From: Brevibacillus thermoruber 423
Lineage (GTDB): Bacteria > Bacillota > Bacilli > Brevibacillales > Brevibacillaceae
DNA: 64,000 nucleotides
Assembly: GCF_000454065.1 (NCBI RefSeq)
Contig: NZ_KE695656.1
Coordinates: forward strand, 906-64,905
Direction: 5' to 3'
Shown one piece after another: positions 43,395 to 52,251 of this stretch (the stretch's first letter is position 1; each line of letters begins with the position of its first letter). The position numbers and the translations under genes were made by a program. A model generated the notes under the pieces. It ran no database searches. It was not told where the DNA came from and saw only the letters and a list, made by a program, of their open reading frames with translations.

Positions 43395-43423
43395 AATGTA
43401 CCACATAGCGCGATACTTTTCAA
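43395..43423 (-). promoter_or_regulatory. rplK-rplA promoter
   Basis: Minus strand TTGAAA (43423-43418), 17-bp spacer, TACATT (43400-43395), 9 bp after the nusG stop. Confidence 0.78.
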
Positions 43424-43431
43424 GATCAATC

Positions 43432-43968
43432 CTAATCCAATTTTTGAACCTGCGTAAAGTCCAATTCCACCGGTGTTTCACGCCCGAAGATGTCCACCAG
43501 CACACGGACCTTCTGTCTGTCTGGGTGAATCTCGATGATTTCTCCCGTCCGGTTGGAGAACGGACCGTCCGTCACCCGCACCATATCGCGGAGAGCGAAG
43601 TCGACTTTGACCTTGGGAATCTCGATCCCCATCTGACGGAGGATCGCATCCGCCTCTTCAGGACGCAGCGGAGTCGGTTTGGAACCGGCGCCCGTGGAAC
43701 CGACAAAGCCGGTAACCCCAGGGGTGTTGCGCACGACATACCACGAGTCGTCCGTCATCACCATTTCAACAAGGACGTATCCGGGAAACACTTTTTTCGT
43801 GACGGTGCGTTTTTTGCCGTCCTTCGTCTCCACCTCTTCTTCGGTGGGGACGAGAACGCGGAAGATCTTGTCTTCCATGCCCATCGACTCGACGCGTTTC
43901 TCCAGATTGGTCTTTACCTTGTTTTCATAACCTGAGTACGTATGAACGACATACCATGCTTTTTCCAT
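43432..43968 (-). CDS. nusG: Transcription termination/antitermination factor NusG
   Basis: 178 aa, MEKAWYVVHTYSGYENKVKT, with the NGN domain (VFPGYVLVEMVMTDDSWYVV, PGVTGFVG) and a C-terminal KOW domain (VRVTDGPFSNRTGEIIEI). It binds the polymerase clamp and, through KOW, S10 or Rho. ATG 43968 matches B. subtilis; a GTG two codons upstream is an alternative. The nearest Shine-Dalgarno is 25 nt away, beyond a small hairpin (see 43977-43999). Confidence 0.97.
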   Translation of the reverse strand: MEKAWYVVHTYSGYENKVKTNLEKRVESMGMEDKIFRVLVPTEEEVETKDGKKRTVTKKVFPGYVLVEMVMTDDSWYVVRNTPGVTGFVGSTGAGSKPTPLRPEEADAILRQMGIEIPKVKVDFALRDMVRVTDGPFSNRTGEIIEIHPDRQKVRVLVDIFGRETPVELDFTQVQKLD

Positions 43969-43976
43969 ATCCACAA

Positions 43977-43999
43977 GGACGTTTCCGTCCGTCCCTCCT
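43977..43999 (-). promoter_or_regulatory. nusG ribosome site with an inserted tetraloop hairpin
   Basis: Minus strand AGGAGGG (43999-43993) is followed by GGACG-GAAA-CGTCC (43990-43977), a 5-bp stem with a GNRA tetraloop, then TTGTGGAT and the ATG. If the hairpin is looped out, the effective spacing is about 10 nt instead of 24. Confidence 0.5.
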
Positions 44000-44011
44000 A
44001 GGCTTGCAAAA

Positions 44012-44257
44012 TTACTTTCCTAAAATCAAATCGATCACGCGCGAGATACCCAAGTCGATGACGAAGAAGAACAGCGCAAGCAGCGTCACCGTTACAAGAA
44101 CGACGATCGTGTAGCTGGTCAGTTCTTTCCGGTTGGGCCAGCGGACCTTCTTCAGTTCGGACATGACGTCGCCGAAAAATTCGCCTGTCCGGCGAAATCC
44201 GGCACCGATTCGTGCTAGGAAACCCACAGTGCCACCCCCAGACTTCGTCGCTTCCAT
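44012..44257 (-). CDS. secE: Protein translocase subunit SecE
   Basis: 81 aa with the conserved amphipathic helix (FFGDVMSELKKVRWPNRKEL) and a single C-terminal membrane helix (about residues 48-72), the short Gram-positive SecE form. It clamps the SecY channel. It is placed between rpmG and nusG as usual. The ATG at 44257 lies 3 nt after the rpmG stop and lacks a clear ribosome site; a GTG 33 nt downstream with GGGGGTGG ahead is an alternative start. Confidence 0.93.
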   Translation of the reverse strand: MEATKSGGGTVGFLARIGAGFRRTGEFFGDVMSELKKVRWPNRKELTSYTIVVLVTVTLLALFFFVIDLGISRVIDLILGK

Positions 44258-44260
44258 GCG

Positions 44261-44410
44261 TTACTTCGTCTCGCGATGAAGGGTATGCTTCTTGTCACGG
44301 GAGCAGTACTTTTTCAGTTCCACACGCTCGGTAGTCGTGCGCTTGTTTTTGGTGGAGATATAGTTACGCTCACCACACTCGGTGCACGCCAACGTGATGT
44401 TTACTCGCAT
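44261..44410 (-). CDS. rpmG: 50S ribosomal protein L33
   Basis: A 49-aa protein, [20 protein letters not shown] at the N-terminus and HTLHRETK at the end. It has C9-x2-C12 and then C36-x2-D39 rather than the CxxC-CxxC of the classic zinc form, a Cys3Asp set. GGAGGTGGCAATAA precedes the start. Placed before secE as in most bacteria. Confidence 0.96.
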   Translation of the reverse strand: MRVNITLACTECGERNYISTKNKRTTTERVELKKYCSRDKKHTLHRETK

Positions 44411-44554
44411 TTATTGCCACCTCCATCTCATTTCAAACCTTCGCTGCTGATAGAAAGGGAACAAAATAGTACGGGAAAACCGCTACTTTTCCTGACCATT
44501 TGTGAGACAGCAGCCATCAAACACGAGAGAAAATCGTTTATGGCTACCTAAACA

Positions 44555-44583
44555 AATTTATCACACCCGTCTACCCATGTCAA
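44555..44583 (-). promoter_or_regulatory. rpmG-secE-nusG promoter
   Basis: Minus strand TTGACA (44583-44578), 17-bp spacer, TAAATT (44560-44555), giving a leader of about 140 nt before rpmG. Confidence 0.82.
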
Positions 44584-44623
44584 CAAAACGGCTTGACAAG
44601 AGGAAAGTATTTTGTTCCAGAAT

Positions 44624-44660
44624 GCAAAAAAGAGATTCTCTGTATCACAGATGAATCTCT
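44624..44660 (-). terminator. Terminator of sigH, overlapping its stop codon
   Basis: AGAGATTC-A-TCTGT pairs with ACAGA-GAATCTCT (13 pairs, one bulge, 3-nt loop), followed by TTTTTTGC on the minus strand. The sigH stop codon TGA (44647-44645) is in the loop region, so the last sense codons build the upstream arm. Confidence 0.85.
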
Positions 44661-45295
44661 CTTCCTTCCAGATACCGTTCCAGCTTGCGCTTCACCCGCT
44701 GCAGGGCGTTGTCGATCGACTTGACGTGACGCTTCAGCTCCACGGCGATCTGCTGGTAGGAACGTCCGTCCAGATACAGCATCAGCACCTGCCGTTCCAG
44801 GTCGCTCAGGATCTCGCTCATCTTTCCCTCGATGTCGTCAAATTCCTCGCGGTTGATGAACAGCTCTTCCGGATCGGTCACCTTGGTGCCGCAGATGACG
44901 TCCAGCAGCGTACGGTCGGAATCTTCATCGTAGATGGGCTTGTCCAGCGATACGTAGGAGTTGAGCGGAATGTGTTTTTGGCGGGTAGCCGTTTTGATGG
45001 CGGTAATAATCTGGCGGGTGATGCACAGTTCGGCAAACGCTTTGAACGATGTGAGCTTGTCCCCTCGGAAATCGCGAATCGATTTGTACAGGCCGATCAT
45101 GCCTTCCTGCACAATGTCTTCGCGGTCGGCCCCAATAAGAAAATAGGAACGCGCTTTGGCCCGCACGAAATTTTTGTACTTGTTGATCAAGTACTCCAGG
45201 GCCTCGGCATCATTTTCGCGAACCAGGTCGACTATCTCTTCGTCGGACATCATCTCATATTGGGCATGTTTCAACTCCTTGAGGTCAACACTCAC
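44645..45295 (-). CDS. sigH: RNA polymerase sigma-H factor
   Basis: 216 aa sigma-70 family factor. Region 2 reads YLINKYKNFVRAKARSYFLI and GADREDIVQEGMIGLYKSIR, region 4 DGRSYQQIAVELKRHVKSID, nearly identical to B. subtilis SigH. It directs early sporulation and competence genes, including targets of Spo0A. Start is GTG 45295 with GGAGGG 7 nt before; the open frame further upstream covers the promoter. It stands alone between a sigma-A promoter and a terminator. Confidence 0.97.
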   Translation of the reverse strand: MSVDLKELKHAQYEMMSDEEIVDLVRENDAEALEYLINKYKNFVRAKARSYFLIGADREDIVQEGMIGLYKSIRDFRGDKLTSFKAFAELCITRQIITAIKTATRQKHIPLNSYVSLDKPIYDEDSDRTLLDVICGTKVTDPEELFINREEFDDIEGKMSEILSDLERQVLMLYLDGRSYQQIAVELKRHVKSIDNALQRVKRKLERYLEGREIHL

Positions 45296-45335
45296 GAATG
45301 ATCCCTCCGCCAACCGGTTTCTCACAGATACGGCT

Positions 45336-45364
45336 ATTATACATGCGGCATAAAAAAGCGTCAA
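45336..45364 (-). promoter_or_regulatory. sigH promoter
   Basis: Minus strand TTGACG (45364-45359), 17-bp spacer, TATAAT (45341-45336), 40 bp before the GTG start. No Spo0A box (TGTCGAA) was seen next to it; in B. subtilis AbrB represses sigH. Confidence 0.85.
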
Positions 45365-45375
45365 CCGAATCCAAG

Positions 45376-45900
45376 TTATTCCCTTCGCCATTTTTCGAAT
45401 ATTTTCGCTATTTCCCCGTCCAGCGAAATGCGGGTGGAAAACCGCTCTTCATGCGTTTTGTCCACCTGCTGCTTGATCTCTTTCCCGACACTTTCCATGT
45501 CCAGAAGAAGTTCCCTGGCCGACTTGCGCAGCGCCCCCTGGCCGAAGATGACGCGCTGGGAGGTGTAGTCGGACGTCGCTACATAAATTTGTCGATTTTT
45601 TTCGTGAAATTCCAAGACCAACTGTTCAATTTTTTCGTCGGCTGTCTCTTTCTGTTTGGTGTAGTAGATGTCCACCCGGTAGTCCTGCATCTGCCGGCCG
45701 GCACCAGGCACGTTGTAGGCGTCAAACACGATGATCACCTTGATCCCGGTAAAGCTCTGGTACTCGGCCAGCTTGGAGATGAGCAGGTCGCGCGCTTCGT
45801 CCATGCGATCCTGGTCCTTGAGTGCGCGCAGGTCGGGCCAGGCCCCGATGATGTTGTAGCCGTCCACAATCAACAGTTGTTTGGCTTTCCTTTTCGCCAT
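45376..45900 (-). CDS. rae1: NYN-domain ribosome-associated endoribonuclease Rae1 (YacP)
   Basis: 174 aa PIN-like NYN domain with LLIVDGYNIIGAWPDL (first catalytic Asp), VIIVFDAYNVPG and the ADEKIEQLVLEF and VATSDYTSQR motifs. B. subtilis Rae1 cleaves mRNA in the ribosomal A site. Stop of rlmB is one base before its start, so it is cotranscribed with rlmB and mrnC. Confidence 0.92.
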   Translation of the reverse strand: MAKRKAKQLLIVDGYNIIGAWPDLRALKDQDRMDEARDLLISKLAEYQSFTGIKVIIVFDAYNVPGAGRQMQDYRVDIYYTKQKETADEKIEQLVLEFHEKNRQIYVATSDYTSQRVIFGQGALRKSARELLLDMESVGKEIKQQVDKTHEERFSTRISLDGEIAKIFEKWRRE

Positions 45901-45901
45901 T

Positions 45902-46657
45902 TCACTTCACCCGTGCCGGCAGCGGACTCCTGGCGCGGTAGACTTCGTACATGAGCAGGGCGGCGGCGACGGAGGCGTTGAGCGAGGTGACGTTTCCCGC
46001 CATCGGCAGACGGTAGAGAAAATCGCAGTTCTCCCGGACCAGGCGGCTCATGCCTTTGCCCTCACTGCCGATGACCACGGCCAGCGGCATGGTGTAATCG
46101 CCCTCGCGGAAGTCCTGCCTGGCCCCCGCGTCCGTGCCGGCAATCCAGACGCCCCGCTGTTTCAGCTCCTCCATGGTCCGGACCAGGTTGGTTACCCGGG
46201 CGACGGGCACGTAGTTGATCGCCCCCGCAGACGCTTTGGCCACGGTCGCCGTCAGCCCGACGGAGCGCCGCTTGGGAATGATGATGCCGTGCGCCCCGAC
46301 CGCATCGGCCGTCCGCATGATCGAGCCCAGGTTGTGCGGGTCTTCCAGCTCGTCCAACAAGAGCAGGAACGGCGGTTCGTTCCGCTCCTCCGCCCGCCGG
46401 AGAATGTCCTCCACCTCGACGTAGTCGTAAGCCGCCACCGACGCGATGACGCCCTGATGGTTGTCGGTGCCGCTGAGCTGATCCAGTTTTTTGCGATTGG
46501 CCGTGGTGACTACCACACCCTGATCCCTGGCCAGGGAGAAAATCGGCCCCATCAGGTTTTTGTTCGTCCCTTCGGCAATCCAGATCTTGTTGATGGCGCG
46601 CCCCGACCGCAGCGCTTCGATGACCGGGTTTTTCCCGACAATCCACTCTTCACTCAT
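45902..46657 (-). CDS. rlmB: 23S rRNA (guanosine-2'-O-)-methyltransferase RlmB
   Basis: 251 aa SpoU (SPOUT) methyltransferase: substrate-binding N-domain then NLGSIMRTADAVGAHGIIIP, VIGSEGKGMSRLV and GNVTSLNASVAAALLMYEVY, the three knot motifs. It methylates G2251-equivalent in 23S rRNA. ATG 46657 overlaps the mrnC end by 8 bp; AAGGAGC is upstream. Confidence 0.95.
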   Translation of the reverse strand: MSEEWIVGKNPVIEALRSGRAINKIWIAEGTNKNLMGPIFSLARDQGVVVTTANRKKLDQLSGTDNHQGVIASVAAYDYVEVEDILRRAEERNEPPFLLLLDELEDPHNLGSIMRTADAVGAHGIIIPKRRSVGLTATVAKASAGAINYVPVARVTNLVRTMEELKQRGVWIAGTDAGARQDFREGDYTMPLAVVIGSEGKGMSRLVRENCDFLYRLPMAGNVTSLNASVAAALLMYEVYRARSPLPARVK

Positions 46658-47063
46658 GTTCAGATGCTCCTTCCACAATGGCAAAGGCCTGCTGCACGAT
46701 TTCAGCGACCCGCTCTTCTTTTCCGCACAGATACAGGTACCCGATCAGGGCTTCGAACGCGGTGGCGTGCCGGTAGTCAATGATGTCGGCGTTTTTCGCG
46801 CTGGAACCGGACTTGGCGTTGCGTCCGCGCCTCACCACTGCCTGTTCCTCCTCCGAAAGGGACGGCAGCAGGGCGTGCAGGATGCCCGCCTGCGCCCTGG
46901 CCGACACGTACCGGTTGGCCGCCTTGTGGAGCTGGTGCGGCTTCACCAGCCCCTTGGCGATCAAATGGTAGCGGACGCAGTGGGCATAGGTGGCGTCGCC
47001 CAAAAAGGCCAGCACCAGCGGATTCATCAGGTTGGGGTCTCGGGACAGTTCTTCCTTCTGCAT
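46650..47063 (-). CDS. mrnC: Mini-ribonuclease III (MrnC)
   Basis: 137 aa RNase III catalytic domain without dsRNA-binding domain. NPLVLAFLGDATYAHCVRYH and the C-terminal ATAFEALIGYLYLCGKEERV are the signature helices with the acidic metal ligands. It matures 23S rRNA in Bacilli. Lies 15 bp after cysS. Confidence 0.95.
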   Translation of the reverse strand: MQKEELSRDPNLMNPLVLAFLGDATYAHCVRYHLIAKGLVKPHQLHKAANRYVSARAQAGILHALLPSLSEEEQAVVRRGRNAKSGSSAKNADIIDYRHATAFEALIGYLYLCGKEERVAEIVQQAFAIVEGASEHE

Positions 47064-47078
47064 CGTGTCACCGGCCCT

Positions 47079-48485
47079 TTACTTGCGGCGCCAGCGAACG
47101 CCCTGCGGGGTGTCTTCCAGCACGATTCCCTTTGCAGCCAGCAGGTCGCGAATCTCGTCTGCGCGAGCAAAATTGCGCGATTTGCGCGCTTCCGTCCGCT
47201 CCGCGATGAGCGACTCCACTTCGCTGTCCAGGAGCTCCTGTTCCTGCTCCAGCTTCAGGCCGAGCACGCCGGTCAGCTCCAGCAGCAGGTCGCGGTAGGC
47301 GGCAAGCTGCTCCCGGCCGACGTTTTGGTTGCGCATGTACAGGTTGGCTTCCTTCACCAGGTCAAACAGCACGGTAATGGCATTGGCCGTGTTCAGATCG
47401 TCGTCCATCTCGGCGATAAACCGCTCCCGCAGTTCGCTTACGATCCGGGCCTGCTCCTCGGCCTGGCCGTTTGGCTCCTCCGGACGGGCCGTCTCCAGCC
47501 GGTGCAGCAGGTTGGCGTAGGCGGTCGTGATCCGCTCCAAACCGTTGGCCGCCTGCTCCAGCAGATCGTCGCTGAAGTTGATCGGGTTGCGGTAGTGGCC
47601 CTGCAGCATGAAAAAGCGGATCAGCTGCCCGCCGTACCGCTCGATCAGCTCCCGCGCCAGGAGGAAGTTGCCGAGCGACTTGGACATCTTTTCGTTGTTG
47701 ATGTTCAGCATGCCGTTGTGCAGCCAGTAGCGGGCAAACACTTTGCCGGTGTAGCATTCCGACTGGGCAATTTCGTTTTCGTGGTGGGGAAACACCAGGT
47801 CGGACCCGCCGGCGTGGATGTCGATCTGCTCGCCGAGGAATTTGAGCGCCATCGCGGAGCACTCGATGTGCCAGCCCGGCCGTCCCTGGCCCCACGGACT
47901 TTCCCAGCTCACTTCGCCCGGCTTGGCCGCTTTCCACAGCGCGAAGTCGAGCGGGTTTTCCTTCTTTTCGTTTACCTCCACGCGGGCACCCGCCTGCAGA
48001 TCGTCCAGCGGCTGGTGGGAGAGCTTGCCGTATTCGTTGAACCGGCCGGTGCGGAAATAGACGTCCCCTTCGCTCTCATACGCATAGCCTTTCTCGATCA
48101 GTCCCTCGATAAAGCGGATGATCTCGGGAATCGTCTGCATCACGCGCGGCTGAACGTCGGGCGGCAGCACATTGAGGGCCCGCAGGTCTTCGTTGTAGGC
48201 CGCCATGTAGCGGTCGGCCACTTCCTTGACGGTCGTGCCCTCCTCGTTGGCGACGCGAATCAGCTTGTCATCCACGTCTGTAATGTTCTGCACAAACGTG
48301 ACCTGGTATCCGCGGTACTGCAAATACCGGCGCAGGGTATCAAACACGATCGCCGGGCGGGCGTTGCCGATGTGAATGTAGTTGTACACGGTCGGTCCGC
48401 ATACGTACATCTTCACCTTGCCCGGCTCAAGCGGAACGAACGGTTCCTTTCGCCGGGTCAGGGTATTAGTAAACTGAATGCTCAT
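47079..48485 (-). CDS. cysS: Cysteinyl-tRNA synthetase
   Basis: 468 aa class I synthetase: [16 protein letters not shown] contains a zinc ligand and the HIGH motif, the KMSKS loop reads [10 protein letters not shown], and the other zinc ligands are in [11 protein letters not shown] and [12 protein letters not shown]. Overlaps the end of cysE by 20 bp, so translation is coupled and the gene falls under the T-box. Confidence 0.97.
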   Translation of the reverse strand: MSIQFTNTLTRRKEPFVPLEPGKVKMYVCGPTVYNYIHIGNARPAIVFDTLRRYLQYRGYQVTFVQNITDVDDKLIRVANEEGTTVKEVADRYMAAYNEDLRALNVLPPDVQPRVMQTIPEIIRFIEGLIEKGYAYESEGDVYFRTGRFNEYGKLSHQPLDDLQAGARVEVNEKKENPLDFALWKAAKPGEVSWESPWGQGRPGWHIECSAMALKFLGEQIDIHAGGSDLVFPHHENEIAQSECYTGKVFARYWLHNGMLNINNEKMSKSLGNFLLARELIERYGGQLIRFFMLQGHYRNPINFSDDLLEQAANGLERITTAYANLLHRLETARPEEPNGQAEEQARIVSELRERFIAEMDDDLNTANAITVLFDLVKEANLYMRNQNVGREQLAAYRDLLLELTGVLGLKLEQEQELLDSEVESLIAERTEARKSRNFARADEIRDLLAAKGIVLEDTPQGVRWRRK

Positions 48486-49131
48486 TGCTTTTCTTTTCCT
48501 CCCTCAATGCGTTCACTTCGTTGCGCAGCTGCTCGATTTCCCGCTGCATCTGCCGAATCGTGTCAGCCAGCGGGTCGGGCAGATTGACATGATCCAGGTC
48601 GCACGTGACGCGCTTGCCGTCCTGAATGACGATGCGGGCTTTGATCCCGACCACGGTGGAGTTGGGCGGCACCTCCTGCAGCACGACCGCTCCCGCTCCG
48701 ATTTTGGAGTTGTCGCCGATCTTGAACGAGCCGAGCACTTTCGCTCCGGTGGCGATAATCACATTATTGCCGATGGTGGGATGGCGCTTGCCTTTTTCCT
48801 TGCCCGTACCGCCCAGCGTCACCCCCTGGTAGATGGTGACGTTGTCGCCGATTTCGCAGGTCTCGCCAATGACGACGCCCATCCCGTGGTCGATAAAGAG
48901 CCGTCTGCCGATCTTCGCTCCCGGGTGAATCTCGATGCCGGTCATAAACCGGACAAACTGAGAAACGACCCGGGCCAGCGTACACCATCCGGCCTTCCAC
49001 AGTTTGTGGGCAATCCGATGGCCCCAAATGGCGTGCAGGCCGGAGTAGGTCAGGACCACCTCCAGCGTGCTCCGGGCTGCCGGATCGCGCTCAAATACCG
49101 CTTGAATGTCGTCTCGCATCTGTCTGAACAT
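48466..49131 (-). CDS. cysE: Serine O-acetyltransferase CysE
   Basis: 221 aa: helical N-domain, then a left-handed beta-helix of hexapeptide repeats with [20 protein letters not shown] and [20 protein letters not shown], the acetyl-CoA site. It makes O-acetylserine for cysteine synthesis. The last 35 residues are a predicted coiled coil ([20 protein letters not shown]), longer than in enteric CysE. It sits behind a T-box and before cysS. Confidence 0.96.
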   Translation of the reverse strand: MFRQMRDDIQAVFERDPAARSTLEVVLTYSGLHAIWGHRIAHKLWKAGWCTLARVVSQFVRFMTGIEIHPGAKIGRRLFIDHGMGVVIGETCEIGDNVTIYQGVTLGGTGKEKGKRHPTIGNNVIIATGAKVLGSFKIGDNSKIGAGAVVLQEVPPNSTVVGIKARIVIQDGKRVTCDLDHVNLPDPLADTIRQMQREIEQLRNEVNALREEKKSNEHSVY

Positions 49132-49139
49132 AGGGTGAC

Positions 49140-49470
49140 ACCTCCTGCCAGATTGTTTTCGTTGGAATAAGAAAAACCGCCCCGGCCGCCTTCGCGTGCG
49201 AAGGAGGCAGAGACGGTGTGAACCGCGGTTCCACTCTGCTTAGACCGTCCCGGAAACGGCGCCTTGGGCCCGTGCGGACGATCTCGCTCATCTCCCGGTA
49301 ACGGCGGGGTACCGTCTGCCCTACTGCCGCGCCCCAAACGGACGCGGGTTCAGGTCACTGCTCCCAGGGGCATTTCCAAACAGCGCGCGCCGGATGGCTC
49401 CCACCTGCCCATCCTCTCTGGAGACGCGGAGGCTGCCGTACTTCTCCTGTTCCTCGCATTTGCCTTTATC
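49140..49470 (-). promoter_or_regulatory. T-box riboswitch of cysE-cysS
   Basis: The minus strand has the conserved AGAGTGGAACCGCGG box (49237-49223). Upstream are stem I pieces: AGTA of the loop E motif near 49440, AGAGAGGATGGG and GGTGGGAGCC. A terminator with long GC stem and TTTTTC (49214-49171) follows. A UGC triplet, Cys, sits in GGAAATGCCCC at the expected specifier place (about 49363-49361). Uncharged tRNA-Cys is inferred to allow readthrough. This fills the 341-bp gltX-cysE gap. Confidence 0.88.
49171..49214 (-). terminator. T-box terminator hairpin ahead of cysE
   Basis: CCTTCGC/GCGAAGG core extended by CCGTCTCTGCC with GGCCGGGGCGG through G-U pairs, then TTTTTC on the minus strand. 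It would compete with the antiterminator that uses the T-box sequence. Confidence 0.8.
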
Positions 49471-49472
49471 CA

Positions 49473-50939
49473 TTATTCGCCGTGCGTCAGGACGCGCTTG
49501 ACGCGTTCCAGCACCTTGTCTTTGCCCAGCAGATAGAGCGTCACGGCCAAATCGCGCCCGTGAGCCTGACCGGTAGCCGCCACGCGCACCGGCATGAACA
49601 GGGCCTTGCCTTTGTGGCCGGTTTCTTTTTGCACCTCTTTCAGCACCGCTTTGATTGTATCCGTATTATATTCGTTCTGCGCCGACAGGTGTTTGACAAA
49701 CGATTCCAGCACCTCGGGCAATTGCGGTTCCTTCAATACCGCCTTCGCTTCTTCATCGTACACCACTTCGTCGAGGAAGAAAAGCGCCGCCAGCGGCACG
49801 ATCTGCGCACAGTAGGACATCTGCTCCTGGTAGAGCGAGACGATCTCGCGCACCCATGCCCGCTTCTCGTCGGACAGCGTCTCCTCGATGAACCCCGCCT
49901 TTTGCAGGTGCGGAATGCACATGTCGGTGATGAGGTCAAGCGGCTGCCGCTTCAGGTAGTAGTTGTTCATCCAGTTCATCTTGGCCGTGTCGAAGACGGC
50001 CGGCGACTTGCTGACGCGGTCCAGGGAGAACAGCTTGATGATGTCCTCCATGGCGAAGATCTCTTCCTCCCCGCCCGGCGACCATCCGAGCAGCACCAGG
50101 AAGTTGACGATCGCTTCCGGCAAAAAGCCCAGTTCACGGTACTGTTCGATAAACTGGATAATGCTCTCGTCGCGCTTCGACATCTTTTTGCCTTCCTGGT
50201 TGAGAATCAGCGCCAGGTGCGCGAACTGCGGCGGCTCCCAGCCCAACGCTTCGTAAATCATCAACTGGCGCGGGGTGTTGGACAAGTGCTCCTCGCCGCG
50301 GATGACGTGGCTGATCTCCATCAGGTGGTCGTCGATCACGACCGCAAAGTTGTAGGTGGGAATGCCGTCCGGTCGACAGATGACGAAATCGCCCATCTCT
50401 TTGGTTTCAAACGTCACCTGTCCGCGAATCAGGTCGTTGACGACGTACACCTTGTCGTCCGGCACCTTGAAGTGAATGGACGGAACGCGGCCCTCCCGCT
50501 CGTACTGCTCCCGCTGTTCCGGCGTCACGTTGCGGTGTTTTTCCGAAATGCGCGGAGTCTCGCCGCGGGCGATCTGCTCCTCCCGCTCCGCGTCCAGTTC
50601 TTCCTTGGTCGCGTAGCAGTAGTACGCCTTGCCCTCGGCCAGCAGTTGGTCGATGTATTTGCGGTAAATGTCCAGCCGGTCCATCTGCCGGTACGGCCCG
50701 TACGGCCCGCCGATGTCGGTGCCTTCTTCCCACTGGATGCCGAGCCATTTGAGATTCTTCATCTGCTCTTCGTCAGCGTTTTCCACGTTGCGTGTTTGGT
50801 CCGTATCCTCGATGCGGACGATGAATTCGCCCCCCATATGCTTGGCAAACAAATAGTTGAACAGCGCCGTGCGCGCGCCGCCGATATGTAGATGCCCCGT
50901 CGGACTGGGAGCGTATCGCGTACGGATTTTTTTCGCCAT
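49473..50939 (-). CDS. gltX: Glutamyl-tRNA synthetase
   Basis: 488 aa class I synthetase. The HIGH-type motif is [15 protein letters not shown], the KMSKS-type loop [10 protein letters not shown]. There is no CxC-type zinc cluster. In Firmicutes lacking GlnRS this enzyme also charges tRNA-Gln for later transamidation; I infer the same. Start ATG 50939 with AGGATGG 8 nt ahead; upstream in-frame ATG 50951 lacks a site. Confidence 0.97.
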   Translation of the reverse strand: MAKKIRTRYAPSPTGHLHIGGARTALFNYLFAKHMGGEFIVRIEDTDQTRNVENADEEQMKNLKWLGIQWEEGTDIGGPYGPYRQMDRLDIYRKYIDQLLAEGKAYYCYATKEELDAEREEQIARGETPRISEKHRNVTPEQREQYEREGRVPSIHFKVPDDKVYVVNDLIRGQVTFETKEMGDFVICRPDGIPTYNFAVVIDDHLMEISHVIRGEEHLSNTPRQLMIYEALGWEPPQFAHLALILNQEGKKMSKRDESIIQFIEQYRELGFLPEAIVNFLVLLGWSPGGEEEIFAMEDIIKLFSLDRVSKSPAVFDTAKMNWMNNYYLKRQPLDLITDMCIPHLQKAGFIEETLSDEKRAWVREIVSLYQEQMSYCAQIVPLAALFFLDEVVYDEEAKAVLKEPQLPEVLESFVKHLSAQNEYNTDTIKAVLKEVQKETGHKGKALFMPVRVAATGQAHGRDLAVTLYLLGKDKVLERVKRVLTHGE

Positions 50940-50969
50940 GAGAAGCACCATCCTATTCGTTGAAGGTGT

Positions 50970-51013
50970 AAAAAAGGCGGAAACAGGGCTGAACTGCGGC
51001 GCCCATGTTTCCG
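50970..51013 (-). terminator. Terminator of the ispD-ispF unit
   Basis: Minus strand CGGAAACA-T-GGGC pairs with GCCC-TGTTTCCG, then CCTTTTTTACACC. It lies between ispF and gltX. Confidence 0.88.
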
Positions 51014-51052
51014 GGTCTGCATCACTGTCTTTTTCGTTTCTAAGGTCTTATC

Positions 51053-51541
51053 TTACACCTCTCCCCGCTGCTTGACAAGCAAGCAGACGGCCTGTGCAGC
51101 AATTCCCTCTCCGCGGCCGGTAAAGCCCAGCTTTTCGGTGGTGGTTGCCTTCACGTTCACCTGGGACAGCTCGTCCGCTTCCAGCACGCGGGCAATGATT
51201 TCCCGCATCTGCGGAATGAACGGCGCCATTTTCGGCGCCTGGGCGATAATCGTGGCGTCCACGTTGCCCAGGCGGTATCCCCGCTCCTTGACCAGCTTCC
51301 AGACGTGTTCCATCAGCTTGACGCTGTCCGCGTCCTTGAACGCCGGATCGGTATCGGGAAAATGGCGGCCGATGTCCCCTTCGCCAATCGCCCCGAGCAG
51401 TGCGTCGCTGATCGCGTGCAGGAGCACGTCCGCGTCGGAGTGGCCCAAAAGCCCTTTTTCGTAGGGAATGGTCACGCCCCCGATAATGCAGGGGCGGCCT
51501 TCCACCAGTTGATGCACGTCAAATCCCTGTCCAATTCTCAT
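51053..51541 (-). CDS. ispF: 2-C-methyl-D-erythritol 2,4-cyclodiphosphate synthase
   Basis: 162 aa with metal ligands in GFDVHQL and [19 protein letters not shown], and the [11 protein letters not shown] and [15 protein letters not shown] motifs. It is the fifth enzyme of the MEP isoprenoid pathway. Its ATG overlaps the ispD stop by four bases (ATGA). Confidence 0.97.
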   Translation of the reverse strand: MRIGQGFDVHQLVEGRPCIIGGVTIPYEKGLLGHSDADVLLHAISDALLGAIGEGDIGRHFPDTDPAFKDADSVKLMEHVWKLVKERGYRLGNVDATIIAQAPKMAPFIPQMREIIARVLEADELSQVNVKATTTEKLGFTGRGEGIAAQAVCLLVKQRGEV

Positions 51542-52230
51542 CGCTGCTCTCCCCTTCTTCTGCGCAAAATCTCCTCGCCCAGCCACAAATCGTCCGGCGT
51601 GGTGATTTTAATGTTTTCATAGCTTCCCGGCATGACGGTGACGGGATGGCCCAGCCACTCCACCAACATGGCGTCGTCCGTGCCCGTTTTGCCCGCCTCA
51701 AGGGCCGCCTGATGTGCCTCCCGCAACAAGGAAACACGAAAAGCTTGTGGGGTTTGCACCGCCCACAAGCTCTCGCGCGCCGGGGTCGACTGGACCTTGC
51801 CGTTCGCCCCTACCACTTTGATGGTATCCTTGACAGGAACGGCCATGATCGTCGCCTGATCCCGCCGAACCTGCCGAATCAACTCGCTGATCTGTTCCCT
51901 GGTCACGAAAGGACGGGCGGCGTCGTGCACAAGTACGTACGAGCAGTTCGGGGAAAGTGCGGCCAGCCCGCTGCGGACGCTGTCCTGCCGTTCGGCACCC
52001 CCCAGCGCGACGGTCAGCTTCAGCTTCTCCCGTTTGAGCCAGGCGAGCACATCGGCGTGGTCGCGCTCGCTGACCACCAGAACCACTTCACCGATCTCCG
52101 GGTGAGCGGCAAACAGGCGGACGGTATGGGCCAAAATCGGCTCCCCGCCCAGCGGCAGCCACACCTTGTTGCGCTCCGCTCCCATTCGCCTGCCGGAACC
52201 GGCTGCGACTATCACGACTCCCGTGTTCAC
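51538..52230 (-). CDS. ispD: 2-C-methyl-D-erythritol 4-phosphate cytidylyltransferase
   Basis: 230 aa nucleotidyltransferase with [30 protein letters not shown] and VPVKDTIK. Third step of the MEP pathway. The start is GTG 52230, preceded by GAGGAATGGGG. Next to ispF and after yacL, the usual Firmicute order. Confidence 0.96.
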   Translation of the reverse strand: MNTGVVIVAAGSGRRMGAERNKVWLPLGGEPILAHTVRLFAAHPEIGEVVLVVSERDHADVLAWLKREKLKLTVALGGAERQDSVRSGLAALSPNCSYVLVHDAARPFVTREQISELIRQVRRDQATIMAVPVKDTIKVVGANGKVQSTPARESLWAVQTPQAFRVSLLREAHQAALEAGKTGTDDAMLVEWLGHPVTVMPGSYENIKITTPDDLWLGEEILRRRRGEQR

Positions 52231-52251
52231 GTCCCCATTCCTCTCCAGTCT

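Noticed and set aside
49077-49291. Minus-strand open frames across the T-box region
   Set aside because: They overlap conserved T-box RNA elements and have no domain or ribosome site.
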